This document shows, piece after piece, positions 7,187 to 14,891 of a stretch of 17,003 nucleotides of DNA; the stretch's first letter is position 1; each line of letters starts with the position of its first letter. Origin of the DNA: Zhenhengia stercoravium (GTDB lineage: Bacteria; Bacillota; Clostridia; Lachnospirales; Cellulosilyticaceae); contig JAHLFD010000182.1 of assembly GCA_018883975.1 (NCBI GenBank), positions 1-17,003 on the forward strand, read 5' to 3'. Made by a program: the position numbers and the translations under genes. The notes beneath the pieces were generated by a model. It saw only the letters and a program-made list of their open reading frames with translations. It was not told the origin of the DNA and did not search any database.

Positions 7187-8424
7187 TTAAAGTGATGCTA
7201 TTTTTACAGTCTGAATGGTTCTCTCACCTAAATGGTACAAATCCACGTCCTCATTGTTCTTAAAGTAAATAAGTCCCTGTATCCCTACACGCTCTGCATA
7301 ATCAATAGAGGCTTCAAGTGTAGGCAGCATACTTTGTTCTACAATAAGACCATCTTTCCTAAACTGACCAGCAATCTCATAAGCAATATCCCTTGTAAAA
7401 GGTGTACATACAATTAATGTCCGAGCTGGCTCTATAAGCTTTCCTTCCATTTCTAATTTTTGTAAGAGAAGTGCTACATTAATACCTAGCCCCACAGCTG
7501 CCATATCTACGCCAAAGTTAGATAAAAGTTGGTCATATCTCCCCCCCTCAAGAATGGCTTCTCCTATACCTTGTGTATATCCCTGAAACATAACGCCTGT
7601 ATAGTAGCTTGCATAAGATAAAATACTAAAATCAAATAGCAGATAAGAGGCTAAACCTTTTGCTTCAAACCACTTATATAGAAACTCTAATTCTTCTAAA
7701 GCACTTAATGTAGCAAGGGATAAGGGCATTTGCCTTACAGTCTCTAATAAATCCATCCCACCTACAGATTGTATTAAAGTCACAACTGCTTCTATTAAAA
7801 CCAGCTCCACTTTGGCCTTTCTAAGTAGCTCCTCAAGCTTAACAGCATCTTTCTTCTCAATAGTTCGATAAAGTTCTTCTTTCTGTATTCCTTCTATCCC
7901 TATATCTTCTAATAAAGCTTTTAAAAACTTAGCACTACCCATATGAATAGTAAAGTCTTCAAGCCCACTGGCCTTTAAAGCCTCTATTCCAAGCTGTATG
8001 ACTTCTATATCAGCCTCTATGACACTCACACCTACTAATTCGATACCTGCTTGTGTAAATTCATGTACTTTCCCTTGGTATCTTTCAGAATAGCGAAAGC
8101 TACTCGCCACATAGGCATAACGCTTAGGCATAGCCTCGTGATTCTTCTTACTTGCTACAACTCTCGCAATAGCCTTCGTCATATCACTTCTTAAAGCTAC
8201 AATTTCTCCTTGTCTATTAAGCCACTTATAAAGATGTACATCTTGATAAGTTCCATCACCTGCTGTAAAAACATCTAGATATTCAAAAGTAGGTGTCTCA
8301 ATTAATTCATAGCTATATGAAACAAATAAATCTTTTATATTTTTTCTATCTTACTTTTCATATAGGCTACTTTTCCCGTATAATCTTTTAACCCTTCTGG
8401 TATATGTAAAGTATAGTTTTTCAT
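7187..8424 (-). pseudogene. hisZ: ATP phosphoribosyltransferase regulatory subunit HisZ, frameshifted near the start
   Basis: HisZ is a histidyl-tRNA synthetase-like protein lacking the anticodon domain that forms the HisG octamer and mediates histidine feedback. The ATG at 8424 follows GAGGAGA and gives MKNYTLHIPEGLKDYTG. After 29 codons the frame ends at TAA (8335-8337), because a run of A (plus-strand T run 8340-8345) is one base short; adding one A restores KNIKDLFVSYSYELIETPTF and then the frame that runs to 7187. That frame carries LRSDMTKAIARVVA, FRYSERYQGKVHEFTQAGIE and EGGRYDQLL, typical of HisZ. The repaired length is about 412 residues, normal. It is the first gene of the operon and ends 12 bp before hisG. 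A slip in a homopolymer could also be a sequencing error or phase-variable, but the other lesions argue for decay. Confidence 0.9.
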
Positions 8425-8441
8425 ATTTCTCCTCTATTTAC

Positions 8442-8471
8442 TTTAACACAATAAAGCATTAGTGTATTAAA
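8442..8471. promoter_or_regulatory. Imperfect inverted repeat at the his promoter, candidate operator
   Basis: Two 10-bp arms (TTTAACACAA and GTGTATTAAA, 8 of 10 positions complementary) are separated by 10 bp. The repeat begins 4 bp downstream of the -10 box and covers the likely transcription start of the his operon, where a repressor would block transcription. The regulator is unknown; a histidine-responsive repressor is a guess. The DNA is AT-rich, so chance is possible. Confidence 0.3.
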
Positions 8472-8474
8472 TAA

Positions 8475-8503
8475 AGTATAATCACTTCTCTCCAAAAAAT
8501 CAA
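8475..8503 (-). promoter_or_regulatory. Sigma-A type promoter of the his operon
   Basis: On the minus strand a -35 box TTGATT (8498-8503) and a -10 box TATACT (8475-8480) are separated by exactly 17 bp. Transcription would start near 8468, giving a leader of about 45 nt before the hisZ ATG. That is too short for a T-box or attenuator. The promoter still matches consensus well even though the genes it serves are broken. Confidence 0.7.
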
Positions 8504-8622
8504 TAAATTTTAAATATATTCTAAACATTATCTAATAGCGTTAAATCTATTTTCTAAGCATAATCTATGGCTTATCCACATATTATTTGTTAAAATAGAC
8601 TTACCTAGAAGGAGGGACTATC

Positions 8623-9144
8623 ATGGCGATTATTAGACCAGAACAAAAAGATGACTATGCATCAATCTTTGCTGTACATCAATCTGCTTTCAATCGTACT
8701 ATTGAAGCTGAGCTTGTTGACAGACTTAGAACAACTAATTACTACCATAGTGAACTTTCTTTAGTTGCAGAGGAAAACTCTGAAATTTTAGGACATATTC
8801 TTTTCACACGCGTTGTTATTAAAGATGGCAATAAAACTTATCCGGCCTTAGCGCTTGCGCCTCTAGGTGTAAAAGAAGACGCTCAGAACAAAGGTATTGG
8901 TAGTTTACTTATTGAGGAAGGCCTAAAAAAAGCAAAATACTTAGGACATAAGATCATCATTGTATTGGGTGATCCAAAATTCTATGGACGTTTTGGCTTT
9001 GAACCAGCTTCTCAATATGAAATTACACCACCTGCTAGCTTCCCAGAAGAAGCTTTTCTTGTGAAAAAACTTAGCCCTGAAGAATTAGACTTCAAAGGAC
9101 AAGTTCTTTATCCTGTACAATTTAATATGGCTATAGAAAAATAA
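8623..9144 (+). CDS. GNAT family N-acetyltransferase (YhbS-like)
   Basis: This 173-residue protein is a single-domain acetyl-CoA-dependent N-acetyltransferase. Motif A is seen as APLGVKEDAQNKGIGSLLIEEGL (about 79-101), whose Q-x-x-G-x-G (88-93) binds the pyrophosphate of acetyl-CoA; the following GDPKFYGRFGF (116-126) is typical of the YhbS group. The ATG follows an AGGAGGG site at good spacing. It is the only plus-strand gene, divergent from hisZ across 198 bp and convergent with the lipoprotein gene. The substrate cannot be told from sequence. No clear -35/-10 pair stands out; TAAAAT at 8591-8596 could be a -10 box. The frame is intact. Confidence 0.9.
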   Translation: MAIIRPEQKDDYASIFAVHQSAFNRTIEAELVDRLRTTNYYHSELSLVAEENSEILGHILFTRVVIKDGNKTYPALALAPLGVKEDAQNKGIGSLLIEEGLKKAKYLGHKIIIVLGDPKFYGRFGFEPASQYEITPPASFPEEAFLVKKLSPEELDFKGQVLYPVQFNMAIEK

Positions 9145-9174
9145 AGGGTGCTAATAAAACTTAGCACCCTTTAT
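9141..9174. terminator. Bidirectional terminator between the acetyltransferase and lipoprotein genes
   Basis: A perfect 14-bp stem (arms 9141-9154 and 9161-9174, core GGGTGC/GCACCC) with a 6-nt loop overlaps the stop codon of the plus-strand gene. T-rich tracts follow on both strands, so it can end both convergent transcripts. Confidence 0.9.
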
Positions 9175-9195
9175 TTTATTTACTTATTTTCTATT

Positions 9196-9882
9196 TTATT
9201 CCGCTGTTGCACCGCCACCGTCGGCACCAGCGCCGCCGCCAGCTTCTCCAGCACCAGCTGTTGCAGAGGATTTTCCGCCACCTTCTGAGTTTTTATTATT
9301 TTCTGGTGAGTTAGGGCTTCCATCTCCACCATTATCATAAGTTGGAGCATTTTCATCTTGTGGTTTTTGTTCTTGTGCTTGTTTGTCATCAGTAACGCCT
9401 TTATCGTCTGTTGTAGTAGTCGGGTCACCGTTACCATAGTTATTTGCACTTACTTCACCATTGAAGTATTGTTTATAAGCTTGGTCTGCCATAGAGATAA
9501 ACTCTGTAGAAGTTTGAGTTGCACCTGTTACAATATCTACTGCTGTAGGATTTTGTACAGCAATAAGATTTTGACGAAGCATTTCCTGTGCTTCTTTAGC
9601 ACTAACACCTGTCTTTTCTTTCATAGTTGAATTATATTCTTCATCATCAGATTTCTTAGCGCCATTATCATCAATGTAATCAAAATAAACTTCTGTAAGT
9701 GTGTCTCCATTGAAAGTAAGTCGCATATGAGGGAACCAGCCATATTGGTCTTGTTGTCCTTCAAGTTCTACTACTTGCCCATTAGCTGCTGAATCTACTT
9801 TACCTTGGTCATCTCTACTGCAACCTGTAAGTAGCATGATAAATCCAAGGCTCACAATGAGCATTGTCATGAATTTCTTCAT
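9196..9882 (-). CDS. FMN-binding domain lipoprotein with Gly/Ala-rich tail
   Basis: This 228-residue protein starts with a lipoprotein signal peptide ending in the lipobox LTGC, so Cys21 would be lipid-anchored on the outer face of the membrane. Residues about 35-142 form one FMN-binding-type domain; VDIVTGATQTS (115-125) matches the S/T-G-A-T motif in which a Thr (Thr122) is covalently flavinylated by ApbE in related proteins. Such lipoproteins are linked to extracellular electron transfer in Gram-positive anaerobes; that role is inferred. From about residue 150 the chain is low complexity, first Asp/Thr/Gln/Asn-rich and then Gly/Ala-rich (residues 200-228). The last 70 bp are far richer in G+C than the surroundings. 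AAGGAGG precedes the ATG. It stands alone between two terminators, with no redox partner in the window. Confidence 0.85.
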   Translation of the reverse strand: MKKFMTMLIVSLGFIMLLTGCSRDDQGKVDSAANGQVVELEGQQDQYGWFPHMRLTFNGDTLTEVYFDYIDDNGAKKSDDEEYNSTMKEKTGVSAKEAQEMLRQNLIAVQNPTAVDIVTGATQTSTEFISMADQAYKQYFNGEVSANNYGNGDPTTTTDDKGVTDDKQAQEQKPQDENAPTYDNGGDGSPNSPENNKNSEGGGKSSATAGAGEAGGGAGADGGGATAE

Positions 9883-9910
9883 AATAGTGCCTCCTTAATT
9901 AATTTGAAAG

Positions 9911-9926
9911 ATATAGATTTCTATAT
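9911..9926. repeat. Short palindrome upstream of the lipoprotein gene
   Basis: ATATAGA and TCTATAT (7-bp arms) flank a 2-bp centre, 29 bp upstream of the lipoprotein start. It could be an operator or part of an unclear promoter, but A/T-only arms of this size may occur by chance. I could not define a -35/-10 pair here. Confidence 0.25.
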
Positions 9927-9946
9927 GCTGTAGTTTCCCTAAAAAT

Positions 9947-9980
9947 AAAAAGACTATGCATATTTTGGCATAGTCTTTTT
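9947..9980 (-). terminator. Terminator of the pyr operon
   Basis: A perfect 13-bp stem (9947-9959 with 9968-9980, core GACTATGC/GCATAGTC) encloses an 8-nt loop. On the minus strand it is followed by TTTTTATTTTT-like sequence, and it starts 22 bp past the pyrD stop. The plus-strand side is also T-rich, so it could work in both directions. Confidence 0.88.
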
Positions 9981-10001
9981 TCTTTTTAAATGATTTATAC
10001 T

Positions 10002-10916
10002 CTATTCGTTTAAGGCACCACGAAGTTCTGCTAAATTTTTAAATCCGTAACGTTCCATATACTCCACAAGTTCACGTTTAATATCTACTGGTGCTGTTGG
10101 ATTAACAAGTGCTGCTGTTCCTACTGAAATAGCATCTGCACCAGCTAAGATAAACTCTGCGGCATCTTCCCCTGTCATAATGCCGCCAAGGCCAATAATT
10201 GGCACATTTACTGCACGTCTTACTTGGTAAACCATACGTACTGCTACTGGCTTAATAGCTGGTCCTGAGAAGCCCCCCATTTTATTGGCTATTACAGGAC
10301 GCATACGATGAACATCAATTTTCATCCCAAGAAGTGTATTGATTAAAGAAATCGCATCAGCTCCTTCCGCTTCTACAGCTTTTGCAATTTCTGTAATATC
10401 TGTTACGTTTGGTGAAAGTTTAATAATAAGTGGTTTCTTAGAAACACGTCTTACCTCTTTTACAACGCTCCCCGCTAAATCGCATTGTACACCAAAACCA
10501 ATACCACCTTTTTTAACATTTGGACATGAAATATTTACTTCTAATGCATCTACATCTGTTTCACTTAATTTTTCTACTACTTCACAGTAGTCTTCAATAC
10601 TACGGCCTGCTACGTTTGCAATTACTTTTGTATTAAACTGTTTTGCAAATGGCAATTCATGTTCAATAAAGTAATCTACTCCTGGATTTTGAAGACCTAC
10701 AGAGTTGATCATCCCACCGTAAGTTTCTGCAATACGAGGTGTTGGATTGCCTTCCCAAGGAACATTGGCAATACCTTTTGTAATCATTGCACCAAGTTCA
10801 CTAAGATCATAGAACTCACTGCTTTCTCTTGGAGAGAAAGTTCCTGATGCTGTTGTGATTGGGTTATCTAAAATAAGTCCCCCACCGATATTTACGCTTA
10901 AGTCTATTTTACTCAT
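10002..10916 (-). CDS. pyrD: Dihydroorotate dehydrogenase B (NAD+), catalytic subunit
   Basis: This is the FMN-containing catalytic subunit that oxidises dihydroorotate to orotate, the fourth step of pyrimidine synthesis, and passes electrons to PyrK. From the ATG at 10916 it has 304 residues, normal for type 1B. Seen are ASGTFS, NSVGLQNPG, the catalytic-base Cys in EVNISCPNVKKGG (about residue 131), IIKLSPNVTD, and the substrate/FMN region ALSLINTLLGMKID-like with GGFSGPAIKP, GLGGI and GTAAL. A Cys base rather than Ser marks the class 1 cytosolic enzyme. The ATG overlaps the pyrK stop codon by one base (TAATG), implying translational coupling; a TTG two codons upstream is a less likely start. 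It is the last gene of the operon, followed by a terminator. Confidence 0.96.
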   Translation of the reverse strand: MSKIDLSVNIGGGLILDNPITTASGTFSPRESSEFYDLSELGAMITKGIANVPWEGNPTPRIAETYGGMINSVGLQNPGVDYFIEHELPFAKQFNTKVIANVAGRSIEDYCEVVEKLSETDVDALEVNISCPNVKKGGIGFGVQCDLAGSVVKEVRRVSKKPLIIKLSPNVTDITEIAKAVEAEGADAISLINTLLGMKIDVHRMRPVIANKMGGFSGPAIKPVAVRMVYQVRRAVNVPIIGLGGIMTGEDAAEFILAGADAISVGTAALVNPTAPVDIKRELVEYMERYGFKNLAELRGALNE

Positions 10917-11677
10917 TACCAAACTACCTCGCTTCCTAAAAAGACAGGGCCGTCTTTACAAACTTTCTGTTGTTCATAGCCTACTTCATTTGCTGCTTTT
11001 GTTTTACATACACAGCCTACACAAGCGCCATAGCCACATCCCATACGTTCTTCTAAAGAAATTTGTACAGGTTTACCTTTTGCCTCACAGAAAGCAGCAA
11101 GTGCTCTAAGCATTGGTTTTGGTCCACAGCTATAGTAGTAGTCTCCTACTAAGCCTTTTTCTTCCATAAGCTCTACAACATTTCCTTTAAAGCCATGTGC
11201 GCCACTATCTGTTGCTACATAAACTTTAACGCCAAGCTCTTCTAAGCGGTCATGTAAGAATGGTGCCTCTCTAAATCCAATGACTGCAATTTTTTCACCT
11301 TCAAGGTGTTTTGCAAGTTCTACAAGTGGTGGTACGCCAATACCGCCCCCTACAAGAACGTGTACCTTAGCATCTGCTGGTGTAAAGCCATTTCCAAGGG
11401 CTGTTGTAAGTTTAATATCATCCCCTACATTGTAGCTTGAAAATTCTTTTGTACCTTTTCCTACTACACCATATACAAGTGTCAGTGTATCTGCGCCAAT
11501 TTCACAAATACTAATTGGACGAGGAAGAAGCATGCTTTCTGATTTTGTATAAAGGTTTACAAATTGGCCAGGAGCTGCACTTTTTGCAGCTTCCTCCTGG
11601 CGAATAACCATTTTATAAACGTCTTTTTCAATCATTTCATTTAATAGGACTTTGCCTAATACAACTTTTTTACTCAT
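10916..11677 (-). CDS. pyrK: Dihydroorotate dehydrogenase B (NAD+), electron transfer subunit
   Basis: PyrK carries FAD and a 2Fe-2S cluster and moves electrons from PyrD to NAD+. The 253-residue protein has the FAD motif RPISI (53-57), the NAD(P)-binding GGGIGVPPLVELAKHL (110-125) and YSCGPKPML (182-190). The C-terminal cluster ligands are Cys214, Cys219, Cys222 and Cys240, arranged as C-x4-C-x2-C-x17-C. Its ATG overlaps the carB stop by 8 bp and its stop overlaps the pyrD start by one base. The pairing with PyrD fits an NAD-linked, anaerobe-type dihydroorotate dehydrogenase. Intact. Confidence 0.96.
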   Translation of the reverse strand: MSKKVVLGKVLLNEMIEKDVYKMVIRQEEAAKSAAPGQFVNLYTKSESMLLPRPISICEIGADTLTLVYGVVGKGTKEFSSYNVGDDIKLTTALGNGFTPADAKVHVLVGGGIGVPPLVELAKHLEGEKIAVIGFREAPFLHDRLEELGVKVYVATDSGAHGFKGNVVELMEEKGLVGDYYYSCGPKPMLRALAAFCEAKGKPVQISLEERMGCGYGACVGCVCKTKAANEVGYEQQKVCKDGPVFLGSEVVW

Positions 11678-14600
11678 CTCTTTTATCTCCCATGTTGAAG
11701 ATACCTGTTTGTTCGATTGTTAAATCTTTTACTGTAATATCAGCCATTGCACGTAATGTATCAAGTGATGTTACAATTTGAAGTGATGATTCGATAGCAT
11801 GACGTCTAATTTTGAAACCGTCACGTGTTGAGTCATTTCCTTTTGTTGGTGTGTTCACAAGAAGGTCAATTTCACCGCTTCTAATAAGGTCGATGATTTC
11901 ATTGCTACCTTCTGAAAGTTTACCAACTTCTCTTACTTCCATGCCATTTTCTCTAAGTTTCTTAGCTGTTCCTTCTGTAGCAATAAAGTTGTAACCAAGT
12001 TCATTAAAGCGTTTAGCAATTTCGATAAACTCATCTTGGTCGTATTTTTGAATTGTTGCAAAGATTGTACCTTGTTTGTTTGGAAGTTTTTTGCCTGCTG
12101 CGATAAAGCCTTTGTAAAGTGCCTCTTCGATTGTGCTTCCAATACCAAGTACTTCCCCTGTAGATTTCATTTCTGGTCCAAGACTTACTTCTACTCTTGG
12201 AAGTTTTTCTGTTGAGAATACTGGTACTTTTACAGCATAGAAGTTTTCTGGCTCTGGATAAAGGTCAATGCCATAACCTAAGTCTGGTAATTTATCTCCT
12301 AACATACAACGTGTTGCAAGGTCGATAATTGGTACACCTGTTACTTTTGAGATATAAGGCACTGTACGGCTTGAACGAGGGTTTACTTCAATAATGTAAA
12401 GTTCATTTTTGTATTCGATATATTGAATATTGATCATACCAAGTACTTCAAGCTCTTTTGCAAGAAGACGTGTACATTCAATAATTTTTTCTTTAATTCT
12501 ATCTGAGATATTTACACTTGGGTAAAGTGTTGTACTATCTCCAGAGTGGATCCCTGCTCTTTCTAAATGTTCCATAATACCTGGGATTAAGATATTTTCA
12601 CCGTCGCAGATTGCATCTACTTCGATCTCGCGTCCCATAAGATAACGGTCAATAAGAACTGGATTTTCTGGGTCACGATCGAAAGCATTTATAAGGTATC
12701 TTGAAAGCTGTTCTTCTTCAAATGTAATTTCCATACCTTGACCACCAAGTACATATGAAGGACGTACAAGTACTGGATATTCAAGTTCTGCTGCTACTTT
12801 AAGACCTTCTTCTACAGACCAAATTGCTTTACCTTTTGGACGTTTGATTTGAAGTTTTTCTAAGATTTCATCAAACTTCTCACGATCTTCTGCTGCATCA
12901 ACTTGTTTTGGTTGTGTACCAAGTACTGGGATACCCATTTTGTCACAGAACTTAGCAAGTTTAATCGCTGTTTGACCACCGAACTGAAGGATAACACCTT
13001 TTGGTTGTTCTTTCATAATGATGTGGTAAGCATCTTCATCTGTAAGTGGTTCAAAGTAAAGTTTATCAGATGTATTAAAGTCTGTACTTACTGTTTCTGG
13101 GTTGTTGTTTACGATGATTGTTTCAATACCGCGGCGTTTAAGCGCTTGAACAGCATGTACAGAACAGTAGTCGAACTCAATACCTTGACCGATACGGATT
13201 GGACCTGAACCCATAACCATAACTTTTTCACGGTTTGATACAACAACTTCATCGATTTCATCATATGTTGAGTAGTAGTATGGAGATTCCGCTTCAAACT
13301 CCCCGCCACATGTATCAACCATTTTGTATACAGGCATGATGTTCCATTTAATACGAAGTTCACGGATATCATCTTCTGTTACACCAATGAATTCTGCAAT
13401 GGCTTTATCTGCAAAACCACGACGTTTTAATTTACGAAGGTATTTTGGTGTAAGATCTTCATATTCCATTTCTTTAAGTTTTTCTTCTTGTTCTACAATC
13501 CATTTGAAACGTTTTACATAGAAGATATCCATACCTGTGATTTTACATACTTGTTCTTCTCTATAGTGCATACGAAGCATTGCAGCAAGTGCAAAGATTC
13601 TTTCATCATCTGCTGTAATTACTTTTTCTTTAAGCTCATCTAATGTGCAAGCTTCAAGTTTTTTATGTTCAAAGCTAAATTGACCGATTTCAAGTGAACG
13701 AAGACCTTTAAGGAAAGCACTTTCAAAGTTATTTCCGATAGCCATGATTTCACCTGTCGCCATCATTTTTGTACCAAGTGTACGTTTAGCTGTGTAGAAT
13801 TTATCGAATGGCCATTTTGGAATTTTAACAACGCAGTAGTCAAGTGTTGGCTCAAAGCATGCGTATGTTTTACCTGTTACAGCATTTTTGATTTCATCAA
13901 GGCCATAACCAAGTGCGATTTTAGCTGATACTCTTGCAATTGGGTAACCTGTTGCTTTAGAAGCAAGTGCTGATGAACGGCTTACACGAGGGTTAATCTC
14001 GATAATAGCGTATTCAAAGCTGTCTGGGTTAAGTGCAATCTGTACGTTACAGCCCCCACGGATATCACAAGCTGAGATAATGTCAAGTGATGCACGGCGA
14101 AGCATTTGGTATTCTCTATCTGAAAGTGTTTGAGATGGTGCAACTACGATACTATCCCCTGTATGGATACCAACTGGGTCAATATTTTCCATGTTACATA
14201 CTGTAATAACTGTACCGTATTGGTCACGCATTACTTCGTACTCAATTTCTTTCCAGCCTTTAATACATTTTTCAATAAGAACTTGGTTTACGCGTGATAA
14301 GTGGATACCACTTGCTGCGATTTCACGAAGTTCGCTTTCTGTTTCAGCAATACCACCACCAGTACCACCTAGTGTGTAAGCTGGTCTTACAACAACTGGG
14401 TAACCGATTTTTCTAGCGAAAGCTACAGCATCTTCTACAGATTCTACGATTTCACTTTCGATAACTGGTTGGTTAATTCTTGCCATTAAATCTCTAAAAA
14501 GTTCTCTATCTTCCCCTTCTTTAATAGCAGAGATTTGTGTACCGATTACACGTACACCATATTTATCTAAAATCCCTTTATCATGAAGTTCTACAGCAAG

Positions 14601-14891
14601 GTTAAGACCTGTCTGTCCACCTACACCTGCAAGAAGACTGTCTGGTCTTTCTTTCGCAATGATTTTTTCAAGCATCTCAGCGTTAAGAGGCTCGATGTAG
14701 ATTTTGTCAGCGATTTCTCTATCTGTCATAATTGTCGCTGGGTTAGAGTTTACAAGGACAACTTCAATACCTTCTTCACGAATAGCTTGACAAGCCTGTG
14801 TTCCTGAATAGTCAAACTCCGCTGCTTGCCCGATTACGATTGGGCCTGATCCGATTACTAATACTTTTTTAATACTTAAGTCTCTTGGCAT
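11670..14891 (-). CDS. carB: Carbamoyl-phosphate synthase large subunit
   Basis: CarB makes carbamoyl phosphate from bicarbonate, ammonia and two ATP, for pyrimidines and arginine. The protein is 1073 residues, full length, with two homologous ATP-grasp halves: residues 1 to about 400 (GSGPIVIGQAAEFDYSG, HTGDSIVVAPSQTL, EINPRVSRSSALASKATGYP), an oligomerisation region to about 550, the second half to about 935 (GSGPIRIGQGIEFDY, HSGDSTTLYPS, EVNPRSSRTVPY), and a C-terminal MGS-like allosteric domain (TEGTAKKLRENG, LLVNTPTKG). The start overlaps the carA stop by one base (TAATG). An uninterrupted frame over 3.2 kb argues that the sequence quality in this window is good. Only one CarA/CarB pair is seen; whether it also serves arginine cannot be told. 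Confidence 0.98.
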   Translation of the reverse strand: MPRDLSIKKVLVIGSGPIVIGQAAEFDYSGTQACQAIREEGIEVVLVNSNPATIMTDREIADKIYIEPLNAEMLEKIIAKERPDSLLAGVGGQTGLNLAVELHDKGILDKYGVRVIGTQISAIKEGEDRELFRDLMARINQPVIESEIVESVEDAVAFARKIGYPVVVRPAYTLGGTGGGIAETESELREIAASGIHLSRVNQVLIEKCIKGWKEIEYEVMRDQYGTVITVCNMENIDPVGIHTGDSIVVAPSQTLSDREYQMLRRASLDIISACDIRGGCNVQIALNPDSFEYAIIEINPRVSRSSALASKATGYPIARVSAKIALGYGLDEIKNAVTGKTYACFEPTLDYCVVKIPKWPFDKFYTAKRTLGTKMMATGEIMAIGNNFESAFLKGLRSLEIGQFSFEHKKLEACTLDELKEKVITADDERIFALAAMLRMHYREEQVCKITGMDIFYVKRFKWIVEQEEKLKEMEYEDLTPKYLRKLKRRGFADKAIAEFIGVTEDDIRELRIKWNIMPVYKMVDTCGGEFEAESPYYYSTYDEIDEVVVSNREKVMVMGSGPIRIGQGIEFDYCSVHAVQALKRRGIETIIVNNNPETVSTDFNTSDKLYFEPLTDEDAYHIIMKEQPKGVILQFGGQTAIKLAKFCDKMGIPVLGTQPKQVDAAEDREKFDEILEKLQIKRPKGKAIWSVEEGLKVAAELEYPVLVRPSYVLGGQGMEITFEEEQLSRYLINAFDRDPENPVLIDRYLMGREIEVDAICDGENILIPGIMEHLERAGIHSGDSTTLYPSVNISDRIKEKIIECTRLLAKELEVLGMINIQYIEYKNELYIIEVNPRSSRTVPYISKVTGVPIIDLATRCMLGDKLPDLGYGIDLYPEPENFYAVKVPVFSTEKLPRVEVSLGPEMKSTGEVLGIGSTIEEALYKGFIAAGKKLPNKQGTIFATIQKYDQDEFIEIAKRFNELGYNFIATEGTAKKLRENGMEVREVGKLSEGSNEIIDLIRSGEIDLLVNTPTKGNDSTRDGFKIRRHAIESSLQIVTSLDTLRAMADITVKDLTIEQTGIFNMGDKRDE

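Noticed and set aside
1371..8424. Stop codon reassignment or programmed readthrough to explain the internal TAA and TAG codons.
   Set aside because: TAA is the normal terminator of many intact genes here (pyrF, carA, carB, pyrK), no internal stops occur in the non-his genes, and frameshifts and a deletion occur in the same operon.
8425..8622. T-box, histidine leader peptide or riboswitch in the his/acetyltransferase intergenic region.
   Set aside because: The his leader is only about 45 nt and I see no T-box sequence, His codon run or terminator hairpin; the remainder is AT-rich DNA.
9180..9449. Minus-strand open frame in another phase of the lipoprotein gene, and a plus-strand frame at 9358-9630.
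   Set aside because: Both lie within the lipoprotein coding region, have biased, low-complexity or nonsensical composition and no start signals.
12903..13208. Several open frames of 60-100 codons antisense to, or out of phase with, carB, carA, pyrD and pyrK.
   Set aside because: They overlap fully conserved enzymes and lack ribosome binding sites; long antisense frames are expected from codon bias in strongly selected genes.
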